A stretch of 10,284 nt of DNA from CAKZML01 sp041571575 (GCA_041571575.1 JBFFTZ010000066.1:1-10284), one strand, 5' to 3'; shown: positions 1 through 7,257, counted from the stretch's first letter. Notes: generated by a model from the letters alone, not told the origin. Made by a program: numbers and translations.

Positions 1-240
1 GTCAGTCACGATATTTATCTCAGTAAGAAAAGGGATTTTCCCAGTTCTTACCTGGACCAGGTGGTGCCCCAGGGCCACTACTTTGTCATGGGGGATAACC
101 GGGACTGCAGCCAGGACAGCCGTATCATCGGATTTATCCCGGAGGAGAACCTGGTGGGTAAGGCCGTGGCTATCTGGATGAATTGGGACTGGACAGAATC
201 GTCAGTTCTCTGGGGACGAATTGGCACCTCGATTAAATAA
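1..240 (+). CDS. lepB: Signal peptidase I, C-terminal part (5' end outside window)
   Basis: This is the last 79 residues of type I signal peptidase, the inner-membrane serine/lysine protease that removes signal peptides from exported proteins on the periplasmic side. The open frame starts before base 1 and ends at TAA 238-240. It carries the conserved C-terminal box GDNRDCSQDSR (codons from 91), followed by GFIPEENLVGKA and an aromatic-rich tail (IWMNWDW), as in gammaproteobacterial LepB. The catalytic Ser and Lys and the membrane segments lie upstream and cannot be seen. The box reads D-C-S where E. coli has D-N-S; the Asp and Arg residues that shape the active site are kept. The position just before rnc-era is the standard lepB location, which supports the call. 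Confidence 0.95.
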   Translation, partial: VSHDIYLSKKRDFPSSYLDQVVPQGHYFVMGDNRDCSQDSRIIGFIPEENLVGKAVAIWMNWDWTESSVLWGRIGTSIK

Positions 241-259
241 CGGCAGGAGATGTAGGGTG

Positions 260-625
260 ATGTACAAGAATCAACGTGGAATGACGACCATTGGCATGAT
301 CCTGGCAGCCGCCATTGCGGGACTGATCGTCTTTGCCGGCTTGCGCTTGGCCCCTGTGTACCTGGGATCCATGAAAGTGAGCGGTGTTTTGAAAAGTGTT
401 CATTCCGAATTTAATGGAATGAATCCTTCAGCTCAGGACATCAAGCTCGCAATCAAGAGGCGCATGGAGATAGAAATGCTTGATGCAGTTTCGCACAAGG
501 ACTTTAAAGTGGCCAAGGCTGGTAAAGGATACTTGGTGACAGTAGTGTATTCGGAGAAGGTCCCATATATCGCAAATGTTTCCTTCGTCGGGGATTTTGA
601 AAAGAGTGTCGAGATAGCCAGGTGA
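260..625 (+). CDS. DUF4845 family small membrane protein, pilin-like N terminus
   Basis: A 121-residue protein of unknown function. Residues 6-12 (RGMTTIG) precede a hydrophobic helix of about 22 residues (13-34, ending LRLAPVY), and the rest is a soluble, mixed-charge domain, so one N-terminal membrane anchor with a periplasmic or cytoplasmic tail is likely. The layout and the LAPVY ending match DUF4845 proteins found between lepB and rnc in many beta- and gammaproteobacteria. The N terminus resembles a type IV prepilin (basic residues, Gly-Met, hydrophobic helix) but lacks the usual Glu at position 5 after the Gly. I chose ATG 260 because AGGAG at 245-249 lies ten bases upstream; GTG 257 is also possible. 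The gene follows lepB by 19 bases and overlaps rnc by four. Its body is visibly more AT-rich (about 45% GC by hand count over 361-600) than its neighbours. Confidence 0.85.
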   Translation: MYKNQRGMTTIGMILAAAIAGLIVFAGLRLAPVYLGSMKVSGVLKSVHSEFNGMNPSAQDIKLAIKRRMEIEMLDAVSHKDFKVAKAGKGYLVTVVYSEKVPYIANVSFVGDFEKSVEIAR

Positions 626-1299
626 TCTCTGATCGTGACTGGGTGCAGCGAAAACTCGGTTACAGTTTTCGGGACGAGAGTCTGCTCGACGCCGCGTTAA
701 CCCATCGAAGCTCCGGATCCAGGCACTACGAGCGGCTGGAGTTTCTTGGAGATTCGCTGCTGAACTTCGTCATCGCCCATGAATTATTTCTCCGATCCCC
801 CCGCGCTGATGAGGGTGATTTGAGTCGGCTTCGGGCAAGCCTTGTAAGAGGAGTGACCCTGGCCGAGATTGCCAAGTCTCTGGGTCTTGGTGATCAGCTC
901 AAATTGGGGTCCGGCGAGCTGAAATCCGGTGGTTATCGTCGAGAGTCCATACTGGCTGATGCCCTGGAAGCTGTATTTGGCGCAGTCCTGTTGGATGGCG
1001 GCCCCGAAGTCGCCTCCCGAATGGTTCTCGAGTTATATGCGGGGCGCCTGGACAATCTTCCGGATCCGGAGCATCTCAAGGATCCGAAAACCCGGCTTCA
1101 GGAATGGCTGCAGTCAAAGAATATTTCGTTGCCCAATTATGCTGTGGACGATGTGCAGGGGGCGGCGCACAATCAACGGTTCATTGTGAGTTGCCATGTG
1201 GACTCACTGAATCTTCATACAACCGGGCAGGGGACCAGTCGCCGAAAGGCTGAGCAGGCCTCGGCGACGAGCATGCTGGAAAAATTGACAAGCGAATGA
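622..1299 (+). CDS. rnc: Ribonuclease III
   Basis: Double-strand-specific endoribonuclease that processes the rRNA precursor and some mRNAs; acts as a cytoplasmic Mg2+-dependent homodimer. The 225-residue protein has the usual length. The signature ERLEFLGDS covers residues 37-45, and the acidic residues E37, E40, D44, E64, D113 and E116 align one position before the E. coli catalytic set (E38, E41, D45, E65, D114, E117), so all metal ligands are present. The C-terminal double-stranded RNA-binding domain spans about residues 153-222, with the expected basic, Ala-rich last helix (SRRKAEQASA). The start is GTG 622, overlapping the DUF4845 stop as GTGA with no strong Shine-Dalgarno, which points to translational coupling. 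The stop overlaps era as ATGA. rnc of enteric bacteria cuts its own leader; nothing here shows whether that holds. Confidence 0.97.
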   Translation: MISDRDWVQRKLGYSFRDESLLDAALTHRSSGSRHYERLEFLGDSLLNFVIAHELFLRSPRADEGDLSRLRASLVRGVTLAEIAKSLGLGDQLKLGSGELKSGGYRRESILADALEAVFGAVLLDGGPEVASRMVLELYAGRLDNLPDPEHLKDPKTRLQEWLQSKNISLPNYAVDDVQGAAHNQRFIVSCHVDSLNLHTTGQGTSRRKAEQASATSMLEKLTSE

Positions 1300-2198
1300 G
1301 TGATACAGAATTTAAAGCCGGATTTATTGCCGTCGTCGGACGTCCGAATGTGGGCAAGTCCACACTGGTCAATACCTTGCTGGGTCAAAAGATCAGCATC
1401 GTTACGGCGCGCCCGCAGACTACCCGGCACAGGATTCTTGGGATCCTGAATCGCGAACATGCCCAGCTGATCCTGGTGGATACTCCCGGGCTGCACAGGC
1501 ATGCGGGCAAGGCGATCAACCGGAGCATGAACCGCGCGGCTGCGTCCAGTCTTGTCGAGGCGGACGTGGTGGCCTTTGTGGTGGATGCGTTGCGTTTCAC
1601 CGAAGAGGACGAGGATGTTCTCCAGCGTGTGCAGCAGGCTGGTTTGCCAACCATTCTTGTGGTGAACAAGGTGGACCAGATCAAGGATAAGTCCCGACTC
1701 TTGCCGTTCATGCAGGAACTGTCTTCGCGCCATGAATTTTCAGCTGTGATCCCGGTCTCGGCCCTATCCGGAAAGTATGTCGAGGATCTGGAAAAGGAAA
1801 TGATAGCCCTGTTGCCAAAATCCCCCTTACTGTTCCCCAGTGACCAGACCACAGACAAATCCGATGCTTTCATGGCGGCAGAAATTATTCGCGAGAAGCT
1901 GATGACCCGGGTCCACCAGGAACTGCCTTATGGATTGACCGTCGAGGTGGAGCAATACAGCCATGATGAGCAAGGCAGGGTCCTGGTACAGGCGATCATC
2001 TGGGTGGGACGAGCCGGCCACAAGGGTATTGTAATTGGCAAGTCCGGGCAGGTTCTCAAGCAGATTGGACGAGAAGCCCGTATAGAACTGAAAAAGCGGG
2101 TCAAGAAGCCTGTACACCTGGACCTGTGGGTCAAGGTGCTGGAGAACTGGTCCGACAGTGAGCGCGCCTTGCAGCGTTTCGGTTACGAGACTGCATGA
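1296..2198 (+). CDS. era: GTPase Era
   Basis: Essential GTPase that binds the 3' end of 16S rRNA and helps 30S subunit maturation. The 300-residue length is typical. The N-terminal G domain shows G1 GRPNVGKS at residues 15-22, a G2 region with TTRHR (42-46), G3 DTPG at 62-65, G4 NKVD at 124-127 and G5 SAL at 155-157. The C-terminal KH domain covers about 210-285, with its RNA-binding GxxG-type loop in IGKSGQ and the following REARIELKKRV helix. The ATG overlaps the rnc stop (ATGA) and the TGA overlaps the recO start (ATGA), giving three coupled genes in series. Pairing with RNase III fits a shared role in rRNA maturation. No residue expected for activity is missing. Confidence 0.98.
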   Translation: MSDTEFKAGFIAVVGRPNVGKSTLVNTLLGQKISIVTARPQTTRHRILGILNREHAQLILVDTPGLHRHAGKAINRSMNRAAASSLVEADVVAFVVDALRFTEEDEDVLQRVQQAGLPTILVVNKVDQIKDKSRLLPFMQELSSRHEFSAVIPVSALSGKYVEDLEKEMIALLPKSPLLFPSDQTTDKSDAFMAAEIIREKLMTRVHQELPYGLTVEVEQYSHDEQGRVLVQAIIWVGRAGHKGIVIGKSGQVLKQIGREARIELKKRVKKPVHLDLWVKVLENWSDSERALQRFGYETA

Positions 2199-2914
2199 GG
2201 CAGGGCCAGGTCCTCCAGACGCCCGCCTTCATTTTGCACCGGCAGCCATTCCGGGATACCAGCCAGATTATTGAAGTGTTCAGCCAGGACCAGGGTCGAC
2301 TGGGTTTGGTGGCCAGGGGCTCAAGGCGGCCCAAGTCGCGACTGAGGTCTGTTTTACAGCCTTTTTCGGAACTTCTTCTTTCCTGGTCCGGGCGCGGCGA
2401 TCTCAAAACCCTCACTGATGCAGAGTCGGCTGCGCCCCTGATGAGCCTGACCGGTGACCGGCTGTTTTCGGGGTTCTACCTGAATGAGTTGCTTCTGCGG
2501 CTGTTGCAACGCCAGGATCCTCATCCAGAGCTCTATACGCACTACCGCCAGACCCTGGCATCCCTGGCGCTGGGCAGGCACGTCGGGTGGTCGCTTCGAC
2601 TGTTTGAATCTGCCTTGCTGGAAGGTCTGGGATACGGGCTAAACCTGGCTTGTGAGATACATGGCGGGGAGGTGTTGGATCCGGATGGGCTCTACGAGTA
2701 CCGCATCCACGAGGGGCCCGCGCTGGCCAGGCCCGAACAGTCCCATGGCCTGCTGGTTCACGGCCGTTCCCTGCTCGCATTGGCCGGGGCGGGCGATGCG
2801 CCAGACGATAGCTGCCAGCGTGAGCTCAAGCGGGTCTTGCGTGTCAGCCTGGATGCGTTGCTTGGGGACAGGCCCTTGAAGACCCGCCAGGTGCTCGGTT
2901 CGATGAAACACTAG
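2195..2914 (+). CDS. recO: DNA repair protein RecO
   Basis: Recombination mediator that, with RecR, loads RecA on SSB-coated single strands in the RecFOR gap-repair pathway. The 239-residue protein starts with the OB-fold typical of the family: a segment reading PAFILHRQPFRDTSQIIEVF, then GRLGLVARGSRR, where the basic RGxRR stretch marks the DNA-binding face. The C-terminal part is helical and Leu-rich (residues about 85-235). No Cys4 zinc motif is visible, as in E. coli RecO and unlike the Deinococcus type. The start ATG 2195 overlaps the era stop and is preceded by GAGA at 2187-2190. The stop TAG 2912-2914 is followed by the longest gap in the window, so recO probably ends this coupled group. 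Confidence 0.95.
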   Translation: MRQGQVLQTPAFILHRQPFRDTSQIIEVFSQDQGRLGLVARGSRRPKSRLRSVLQPFSELLLSWSGRGDLKTLTDAESAAPLMSLTGDRLFSGFYLNELLLRLLQRQDPHPELYTHYRQTLASLALGRHVGWSLRLFESALLEGLGYGLNLACEIHGGEVLDPDGLYEYRIHEGPALARPEQSHGLLVHGRSLLALAGAGDAPDDSCQRELKRVLRVSLDALLGDRPLKTRQVLGSMKH

Positions 2915-2993
2915 CCCGCGGCTGGTACACTTTTGCCTTCCAGATTACCGTTACCCCAGGGCGGCGGATTATTTACTGTTTTCAGGAGTTCCT
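2915..2993 (+). promoter_or_regulatory. recO-pdxJ spacer with strong pdxJ ribosome binding site
   Basis: The 79-base gap is the longest non-coding stretch in the window. AGGAG at 2984-2988 sits five bases before the pdxJ ATG and is a good Shine-Dalgarno, so pdxJ is translated independently of recO. A sigma70-like pair can be drawn (TTACCG at 2945-2950 and GATTAT at 2967-2972, 16-base spacer), but both boxes match the consensus poorly. I see no stem with a T tract that would act as an intrinsic terminator. The ribosome site is well supported; a promoter here is only a guess. Confidence 0.5.
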
Positions 2994-3740
2994 ATGACTA
3001 CCGGGCCTTACTCCCAGATTGACCTGGGTGTGAACGTAGACCACGTCGCCACGCTTCGACAGGTGCGGGGTACAAGCTATCCTGACCCGGTGTATGCGGC
3101 GCTGGTTGCCGAGCAGGCCGGCGCTGACAGCATTACCGTCCATCTCAGAGAGGATCGCCGCCACATCCAGGATCGGGATGTGAGGGTGTTGATGCAGACC
3201 CTTCAGACCCGGGTCAACCTGGAAATGGCGGTAACGGACGAGATGCTCGGAATTGCCGAGGAGATTTCGCCGCCAGATATTTGCCTGGTTCCGGAGAAGC
3301 GCGAGGAGCTAACTACCGAGGGCGGCCTTGACGTGGTGTCGGGTATGTCCCGTATCAAGGATGCCTGCCAGCGCCTGGCCGAGGGCGATATGCGGGTCAG
3401 TCTGTTTGTGGATCCGGAGCCTCGTCAACTGGATGCCGCCGTGGCAGCTGGCGCCCCGGTGGTGGAGTTGCATACCGGGGCTTATGCGGAACATACCGGG
3501 GAGGCTCGGCAGCGCGAGCTTGAGCGCGTGCGAGTTGCTGCCCGTTATGCAGCGAGCATCGGGTTGCGGGTGCATGCGGGTCACGGTCTGCATTATCACA
3601 ACGTGCAGGCGGTGGCGGCGATAGCGGAGATTGTCGAACTGAATATCGGTCATGCGATAGTCGCCCGGGCGGTCATCGATGGTCTGGCTCAGTCGGTGGC
3701 TGACATGAAGCGACTTATGGTTAACGCGCGCTCGCTATGA
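2994..3740 (+). CDS. pdxJ: Pyridoxine 5'-phosphate synthase
   Basis: Catalyses the last step of DXP-dependent vitamin B6 synthesis: it condenses 1-deoxy-D-xylulose 5-phosphate with 3-amino-2-oxopropyl phosphate to form pyridoxine 5'-phosphate in the cytoplasm. The 248 residues form a TIM barrel with all family motifs: GVNVDHVATLRQVRGT at 12-27, HLREDRRHIQDRDV at 50-63, NLEMA with E77, VPEKREELTTEGG at 99-111, VELHTGAYA with E158, HAGHGLHYHN at 194-203 and ELNIGHAIVARA near the C terminus. H50 and E77 correspond to catalytic H45 and E72 of the E. coli enzyme. The first 8-10 residues are a little longer than in E. coli. The TGA overlaps the acpS ATG by four bases. pdxJ-acpS pairing is standard in Gammaproteobacteria. 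Confidence 0.98.
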   Translation: MTTGPYSQIDLGVNVDHVATLRQVRGTSYPDPVYAALVAEQAGADSITVHLREDRRHIQDRDVRVLMQTLQTRVNLEMAVTDEMLGIAEEISPPDICLVPEKREELTTEGGLDVVSGMSRIKDACQRLAEGDMRVSLFVDPEPRQLDAAVAAGAPVVELHTGAYAEHTGEARQRELERVRVAARYAASIGLRVHAGHGLHYHNVQAVAAIAEIVELNIGHAIVARAVIDGLAQSVADMKRLMVNARSL

Positions 3741-4117
3741 TTTACGGCATAGGCACCGATGTAGTCCAAGTCGACCGGATTGCCGGTAGCCTGGAAAGGT
3801 TTGGAGAAAGGCTGGTCAATCGCCTGCTGCTACCGGCAGAACGCGAGCAATACGAGCAGGTCAGTCGCAAGGTGCGCTTCCTGGCCATGCGTTTTGCGGC
3901 CAAGGAAGCCTTAGTGAAGGCCATGGGTACAGGGTTCGCCCACGGCGTCTGGGCCCGTGATATTGGTGTGGTGCAAAACGCCTGGGGTAAGCCCGAAATT
4001 ATCTATTCAGAACGTGGCCAGGCCATGTGCCGGAAGCTGGGTATCGGATCGGGGCATATTTCCCTCACCGATGAAGCAGGACTGGTCATGGCGTTCGCCG
4101 TGTTGGAGAAATCTTAA
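3737..4117 (+). CDS. acpS: Holo-[acyl-carrier-protein] synthase
   Basis: Transfers the 4'-phosphopantetheine arm of coenzyme A to a serine of apo-ACP, activating fatty acid synthesis. The 126-residue length is typical of the trimeric AcpS type. The N-terminal motif IGTDVVQVDRI contains D8, and the second motif RFAAKEALVKAMGTG contains E57; these two acids and the nearby Lys are the Mg2+/CoA site in known AcpS structures. The C-terminal strand region (HISLTDEAGLVMAFAVLE) is the usual SLSHxxxxA-like segment with Thr-Asp in place of Ser-His. The ATG overlaps the pdxJ stop and I see no Shine-Dalgarno, so translation is probably coupled. A 45-base gap follows before the next gene. Confidence 0.97.
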   Translation: MIYGIGTDVVQVDRIAGSLERFGERLVNRLLLPAEREQYEQVSRKVRFLAMRFAAKEALVKAMGTGFAHGVWARDIGVVQNAWGKPEIIYSERGQAMCRKLGIGSGHISLTDEAGLVMAFAVLEKS

Positions 4118-4162
4118 TCAGGTTTGGACGCTGTTGCGTGAAGAAACCGGGAGTCCGTATAA

Positions 4163-4933
4163 GTGAATTGTTTTGCCTTCGATATTGAAACGGTGCCGGA
4201 CGTGGAGTTTGGCAAGGCGCTTTATGGTCTTGAGGGCTTGTCCGATGAGGACGCAGCCCAGGCAATGATGAACAAGCGGATGCAGGCCACCGGTAGTGAT
4301 TTCCTTCCATTGCATCAGCAGCGAGTCGTCGCCATCTCGGTGGCTTACCGCAGCAAATCCGGATTCAGGGTCTGGACCCTCGGCGACGAGGACGCCAGCG
4401 AGAAAGAGATTGTCAGCCGCTTCTTTGACGGCCTGGCCAGGTTTTCACCGGACTTGATTTCCTGGAACGGATCGGGATTTGATCTACCGGTATTGCACTA
4501 TCGTGCCATGAAGCACGGCATCGATGCGTCTCGATACTGGGAGATGGGAGACTCGGACCAGAGTTTTAAATGGAATAACTACTTGAGCCGGTTTCACTGG
4601 CGGCACATCGACCTGATGGACGTGCTGTCCGGGTTCCAGGGACGTTCGCGGGCGCCCCTGGATGAAATAGCGGTGATGATGGGGTTTCCCGGGAAACTCG
4701 GGATGAGTGGCTCCAAGGTCTGGGATTGCTATTTGCAAGGTGAGCTTGGTCGTATCCGCGACTACTGCGAGACCGATGTGCTGAACACCTATCTGATCTA
4801 TCTTGGTTTTGAACGCATGCGCGGCAATCTCAATGAAACCGAATACCAGGCGGAGTGCGAGAAGGTGAAAAATTCCCTGGTGGAAGATGGTCGCCCGCAC
4901 CTGCAGGAATTTCTCGCGGCCTGGAAACGATAA
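4163..4933 (+). CDS. Predicted DEDD 3'-5' exonuclease, PolB exonuclease-like (DUF/PF10108 type)
   Basis: A 256-residue stand-alone nuclease related to the proofreading domain of family B DNA polymerases; its natural substrate is not established. The DEDD acids are visible: ExoI FDIETVPD with D7 and E9, ExoII SWNGSGFDLPVL with D107, and ExoIII YCETD with Y201 and D205, the YX3D (DEDDy) form typical of DNA-directed enzymes. No polymerase or helicase domain is attached. The start GTG 4163 is fixed by an in-frame TAA at 4160-4162 directly before it, and GGGAG at 4149-4153 lies nine bases upstream. It is separated from the rlmD start by one base, so the two are almost certainly co-transcribed. The family (COG3298-like) is found in many proteobacteria without a proven role. 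The fold call is firm; repair or RNA trimming are both open. Confidence 0.88.
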   Translation: MNCFAFDIETVPDVEFGKALYGLEGLSDEDAAQAMMNKRMQATGSDFLPLHQQRVVAISVAYRSKSGFRVWTLGDEDASEKEIVSRFFDGLARFSPDLISWNGSGFDLPVLHYRAMKHGIDASRYWEMGDSDQSFKWNNYLSRFHWRHIDLMDVLSGFQGRSRAPLDEIAVMMGFPGKLGMSGSKVWDCYLQGELGRIRDYCETDVLNTYLIYLGFERMRGNLNETEYQAECEKVKNSLVEDGRPHLQEFLAAWKR

Positions 4934-4934
4934 A

Positions 4935-6251
4935 GTGGGCAGAACCCTGCGCAACAAGCCCCCGGTTCAAGGGAAGATTGATTCGCTGCGCGCTGATGCG
5001 CGTGGTCGGATGGAGATAGACGAGCAGGAGTACCTGGTAGCCGATACGCTGCCGGGAGAGATGATTACTGCCGTACCGTTCAGGAAAAATCGCGGCAAGA
5101 TCGAAGCGCGCCTGCTCAGCGTCGAGAGCGCTTCCGCCGACCGGGTCGAGCCGCGTTGCGATGCGTTTGGAATTTGCGGCGGTTGTCGTTTGCAGCATAT
5201 GGCGCCGGAGGCCCAGGTTGCCTGGAAGCAATCATTGTTGCTGGAGGACCTGGCCGAGAAAGGGGTTTCTTACGATCGCCTGCTTGCCCCGATTAACTCC
5301 AGTCCCTATGGCTATCGGCGTAGGGCGCGATTGGGGGTCAAGGACGTGCCCGGCAAGGGACGTGTCCTGGTGGGGTTCAGGGAAAGGGGAAAACCGTATA
5401 TTTCCGATTGCCGTCGCTGCGAGATCCTGAGTCCGCCCACGGGCGATTTGTTCGAGGTGCTCAGTGAGCTGGTGGGCAGCATGGATATCAAGGCGGCGCT
5501 ACCCCAGGTGGAAGTGGCCACCGGGGAGAATGCCACGGCAATGATTTTCCGGGTCCTGGAAACCCCCTCCAGCGGCGATCTAATGGCTCTTGAAAAGTTT
5601 TCCAGTAGCCAGAACGTCCAGGTGTTTTTGCAAACCGGTGGTCTGGATACGGTGATTCCGCTCAAGCCGGATCAGCCCGAGCTGATGTATACCCTGCCTG
5701 ATTTCGACCTGGAGATGGTATTTCAGCCCATGGACTTTGTGCAGGTGAATGCCCAGGTAAATCGCCTGATGATTGCCCAGGCAATCGACTTGCTTGAATG
5801 TCAGCAGGACAGCAAGGTCCTGGACTTGTTCTGTGGGTTGGGGAACTTCAGCCTCTCGCTAGGGCGCAGGGCCGGTCATGTTGTCGGGGTGGATTCGGAT
5901 CCGGGATTGCTCGAGCGGGCCGCTAAGAACGCCTCGCGCAATGGCCTGGAAAACGTGAGTTTCGAGCGGGGTGATTTATATCAGGAAGCGGTGACCGGGA
6001 ACTGGTTGGAGAAGAAGTTCGATCGGGTCCTGCTGGATCCACCCAGGGCGGGTGCCGCCCAGGTGCTCGAACATTTGCCGTCCCTGGGGGCAAAGCGCCT
6101 GGTGTATGTTTCCTGCGGGCCGGACACCTTCGTTCGCGATGCCGCCGTGCTGACGGGGCAGTTGGGTTTTCGTCTGGAAGCGGTTGGGGTGATGGATATG
6201 TTTCCGCACACCTTGCACGTTGAAACCATGGGGCTGTTTGTAGCAGATTAG
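4935..6251 (+). CDS. rlmD: 23S rRNA (uracil(1939)-C(5))-methyltransferase RlmD
   Basis: SAM-dependent enzyme that makes m5U1939 in 23S rRNA (formerly RumA). From GTG 4935 the protein has 438 residues, close to the 433 of E. coli RlmD. An N-terminal TRAM domain covers about 1-65. The [4Fe-4S] ligands C75, C81, C84 (CDAFGICGGC) and C162 (CRRCEIL) match the RlmD set, which separates it from TrmA. The SAM-binding motif is DLFCGLGNFSLSLG, followed by VGVDSD. DPPRAG and VSCGP carry the nucleophile C394, and the C-terminal HTLHVE carries the base E430. GTG 4935, just after the exonuclease stop, gives the normal N terminus; a longer frame back to 4887 would overlap that gene and adds nothing conserved. 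The upstream SD is weak (GGAAA, 4923-4927). In other gammaproteobacteria rlmD often sits near relA; that gene is not here. Confidence 0.95.
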   Translation: MGRTLRNKPPVQGKIDSLRADARGRMEIDEQEYLVADTLPGEMITAVPFRKNRGKIEARLLSVESASADRVEPRCDAFGICGGCRLQHMAPEAQVAWKQSLLLEDLAEKGVSYDRLLAPINSSPYGYRRRARLGVKDVPGKGRVLVGFRERGKPYISDCRRCEILSPPTGDLFEVLSELVGSMDIKAALPQVEVATGENATAMIFRVLETPSSGDLMALEKFSSSQNVQVFLQTGGLDTVIPLKPDQPELMYTLPDFDLEMVFQPMDFVQVNAQVNRLMIAQAIDLLECQQDSKVLDLFCGLGNFSLSLGRRAGHVVGVDSDPGLLERAAKNASRNGLENVSFERGDLYQEAVTGNWLEKKFDRVLLDPPRAGAAQVLEHLPSLGAKRLVYVSCGPDTFVRDAAVLTGQLGFRLEAVGVMDMFPHTLHVETMGLFVAD

Positions 6252-6253
6252 CA

Positions 6254-6751
6254 ATGGGTGTCGAGATTGAGCGCAAATTCCTGGTTGCCAATGATGACTG
6301 GAAACAGCGGGTCACTCACAGCGCCCGAATGAGCCAGGGTTACCTGGGGAATACTGGCATTGCCTCGGTCCGGATCCGGGTTGCAGGCGAACAAGCCTGG
6401 ATTAATATCAAGAGTGCCAACCCCGGAATGACCCGGATCGAATTTGAGTATTCGGTGCCAGTGGCGCAAGGCAGGGAAATGTTGCGCCTCAGCGAGCAGC
6501 CTCCCCTTGAGAAAACACGCTACTGGGTGCAGGAGGGACGGCATACCTGGGAAGTGGACGTGTTTGACGGTGCAAACCTGGGGCTGGTTACGGCAGAACT
6601 GGAATTGCAGAGCGAACAGGAAGAATTCCACGCGCCCACCTGGCTGGGACGAGAAGTAACCAACGAGATTTGCTATTACAATAACCAGCTTGCCAGGCGT
6701 CCATTCAGCCTGTGGGAGCAAGACCAGAGAGCGGAGCGCGACGATAAGTGA
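6254..6751 (+). CDS. CYTH domain protein, probable inorganic triphosphatase (triphosphate tunnel enzyme)
   Basis: A single-domain CYTH protein of 165 residues. The family hydrolyses triphosphates or makes cAMP inside a beta-barrel tunnel lined with charged side chains. The hallmark ExExK is present as E4-I-E6-R-K8 in VEIERKFLV. The expected tunnel residues follow: R40 and R42 (VRIR), K53, E63 and E65 (RIEFEY), K87 and R89 (EKTRYW), E100 and D102 (WEVDVF), and E115 and E117 (AELEL). This compact form, without the C-terminal CHAD domain of E. coli YgiF, resembles the Nitrosomonas europaea NeuTTM protein, which cleaves tripolyphosphate; the substrate here is inferred. The ATG lies two bases after the rlmD stop with no obvious SD, so coupling is likely, and the stop overlaps the next gene as GTGA. 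Confidence 0.9.
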   Translation: MGVEIERKFLVANDDWKQRVTHSARMSQGYLGNTGIASVRIRVAGEQAWINIKSANPGMTRIEFEYSVPVAQGREMLRLSEQPPLEKTRYWVQEGRHTWEVDVFDGANLGLVTAELELQSEQEEFHAPTWLGREVTNEICYYNNQLARRPFSLWEQDQRAERDDK

Positions 6752-7257
6752 GCGGGCAGCGGGAAAATAGCGGAAGCATACTGGTGGATTTGTCTCGCCA
6801 GGTATTGATCCTGCGTCAGCCGGGTCAGGCTGATATCAGTTTCCCTGTGTCCACGGCAATACAGGGCGCTGGCGAGCAAGCAGACAGCTTCAAGACCCCC
6901 AGGGGCAGCCACTACATTCGCGCCTGCATTGGTGACGGGATGCCCTCCGGTTCAGTCTTTGTCCGGCGCCGTCCCACCGGCGAGATCTATTCCGATGCCC
7001 TGGCGGCTGAATATCCTGATCGTGACTGGATACTCAGCCGTATATTGTGGCTCTGCGGGCGCGAGCCCGGGCGAAACAGACTGGGCCGGGTCGATAGCAT
7101 GCGTCGCTATATTTACATTCATGGCACACCGGATAGCGAGCCTATGGGTGTAGCGGCTTCCCATGGCTGCATACGCATGCGAAACCAGGATGTGATTTCA
7201 CTCTTTGCCAGGGTCGCACCGGGCACGCCGGTAGAAATTTCGGAGGGTGGGTCATGA
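6748..7257 (+). CDS. YkuD-fold L,D-transpeptidase family protein without signal peptide; LdcV-like cytosolic L,D-carboxypeptidase candidate
   Basis: A 169-residue protein consisting of a single YkuD domain. Catalytic residues are in place: H125 in YIYIHGTP, then SHGCIRM with H139, nucleophile C141 and R143. Its N terminus (SILVDLSRQVLIL) goes straight into the first strand of the domain, with no signal peptide, lipobox, membrane helix or LysM. Classical L,D-transpeptidases act in the periplasm, so this copy is probably cytosolic. A YkuD-type L,D-carboxypeptidase of muropeptide recycling, LdcV, is known from Vibrio; the four-base overlap with nagZ, a cytosolic recycling enzyme, makes that role the best inference: removing terminal D-Ala from recycled tetrapeptides. 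The start is GTG 6748, overlapping the CYTH stop, with GGAG at 6732-6735. An unusual insert rich in Arg lies between residues 98 and 120. A periplasmic protein with a misplaced start is unlikely, because the upstream frame is the CYTH gene. Confidence 0.85.
   Translation: MSGQRENSGSILVDLSRQVLILRQPGQADISFPVSTAIQGAGEQADSFKTPRGSHYIRACIGDGMPSGSVFVRRRPTGEIYSDALAAEYPDRDWILSRILWLCGREPGRNRLGRVDSMRRYIYIHGTPDSEPMGVAASHGCIRMRNQDVISLFARVAPGTPVEISEGGS

Noticed and set aside
1215..1733. Long open frame on the - strand opposite rnc/era (172 codons)
   Set aside because: It lies wholly opposite two certain genes, and its translation shows no domain, ribosome site or sensible composition. It is a by-product of codon bias.
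2945..2972. Sigma70 promoter for pdxJ (TTACCG - 16 bases - GATTAT)
   Set aside because: Both hexamers are poor matches, and similar pairs arise by chance in a spacer of this size; kept only as a comment on the spacer entry.
4118..4162. Small gene or RNA between acpS and the exonuclease
   Set aside because: Only 45 bases, with no stem-loop or start/stop pair; it holds just the GGGAG ribosome site for the next gene.
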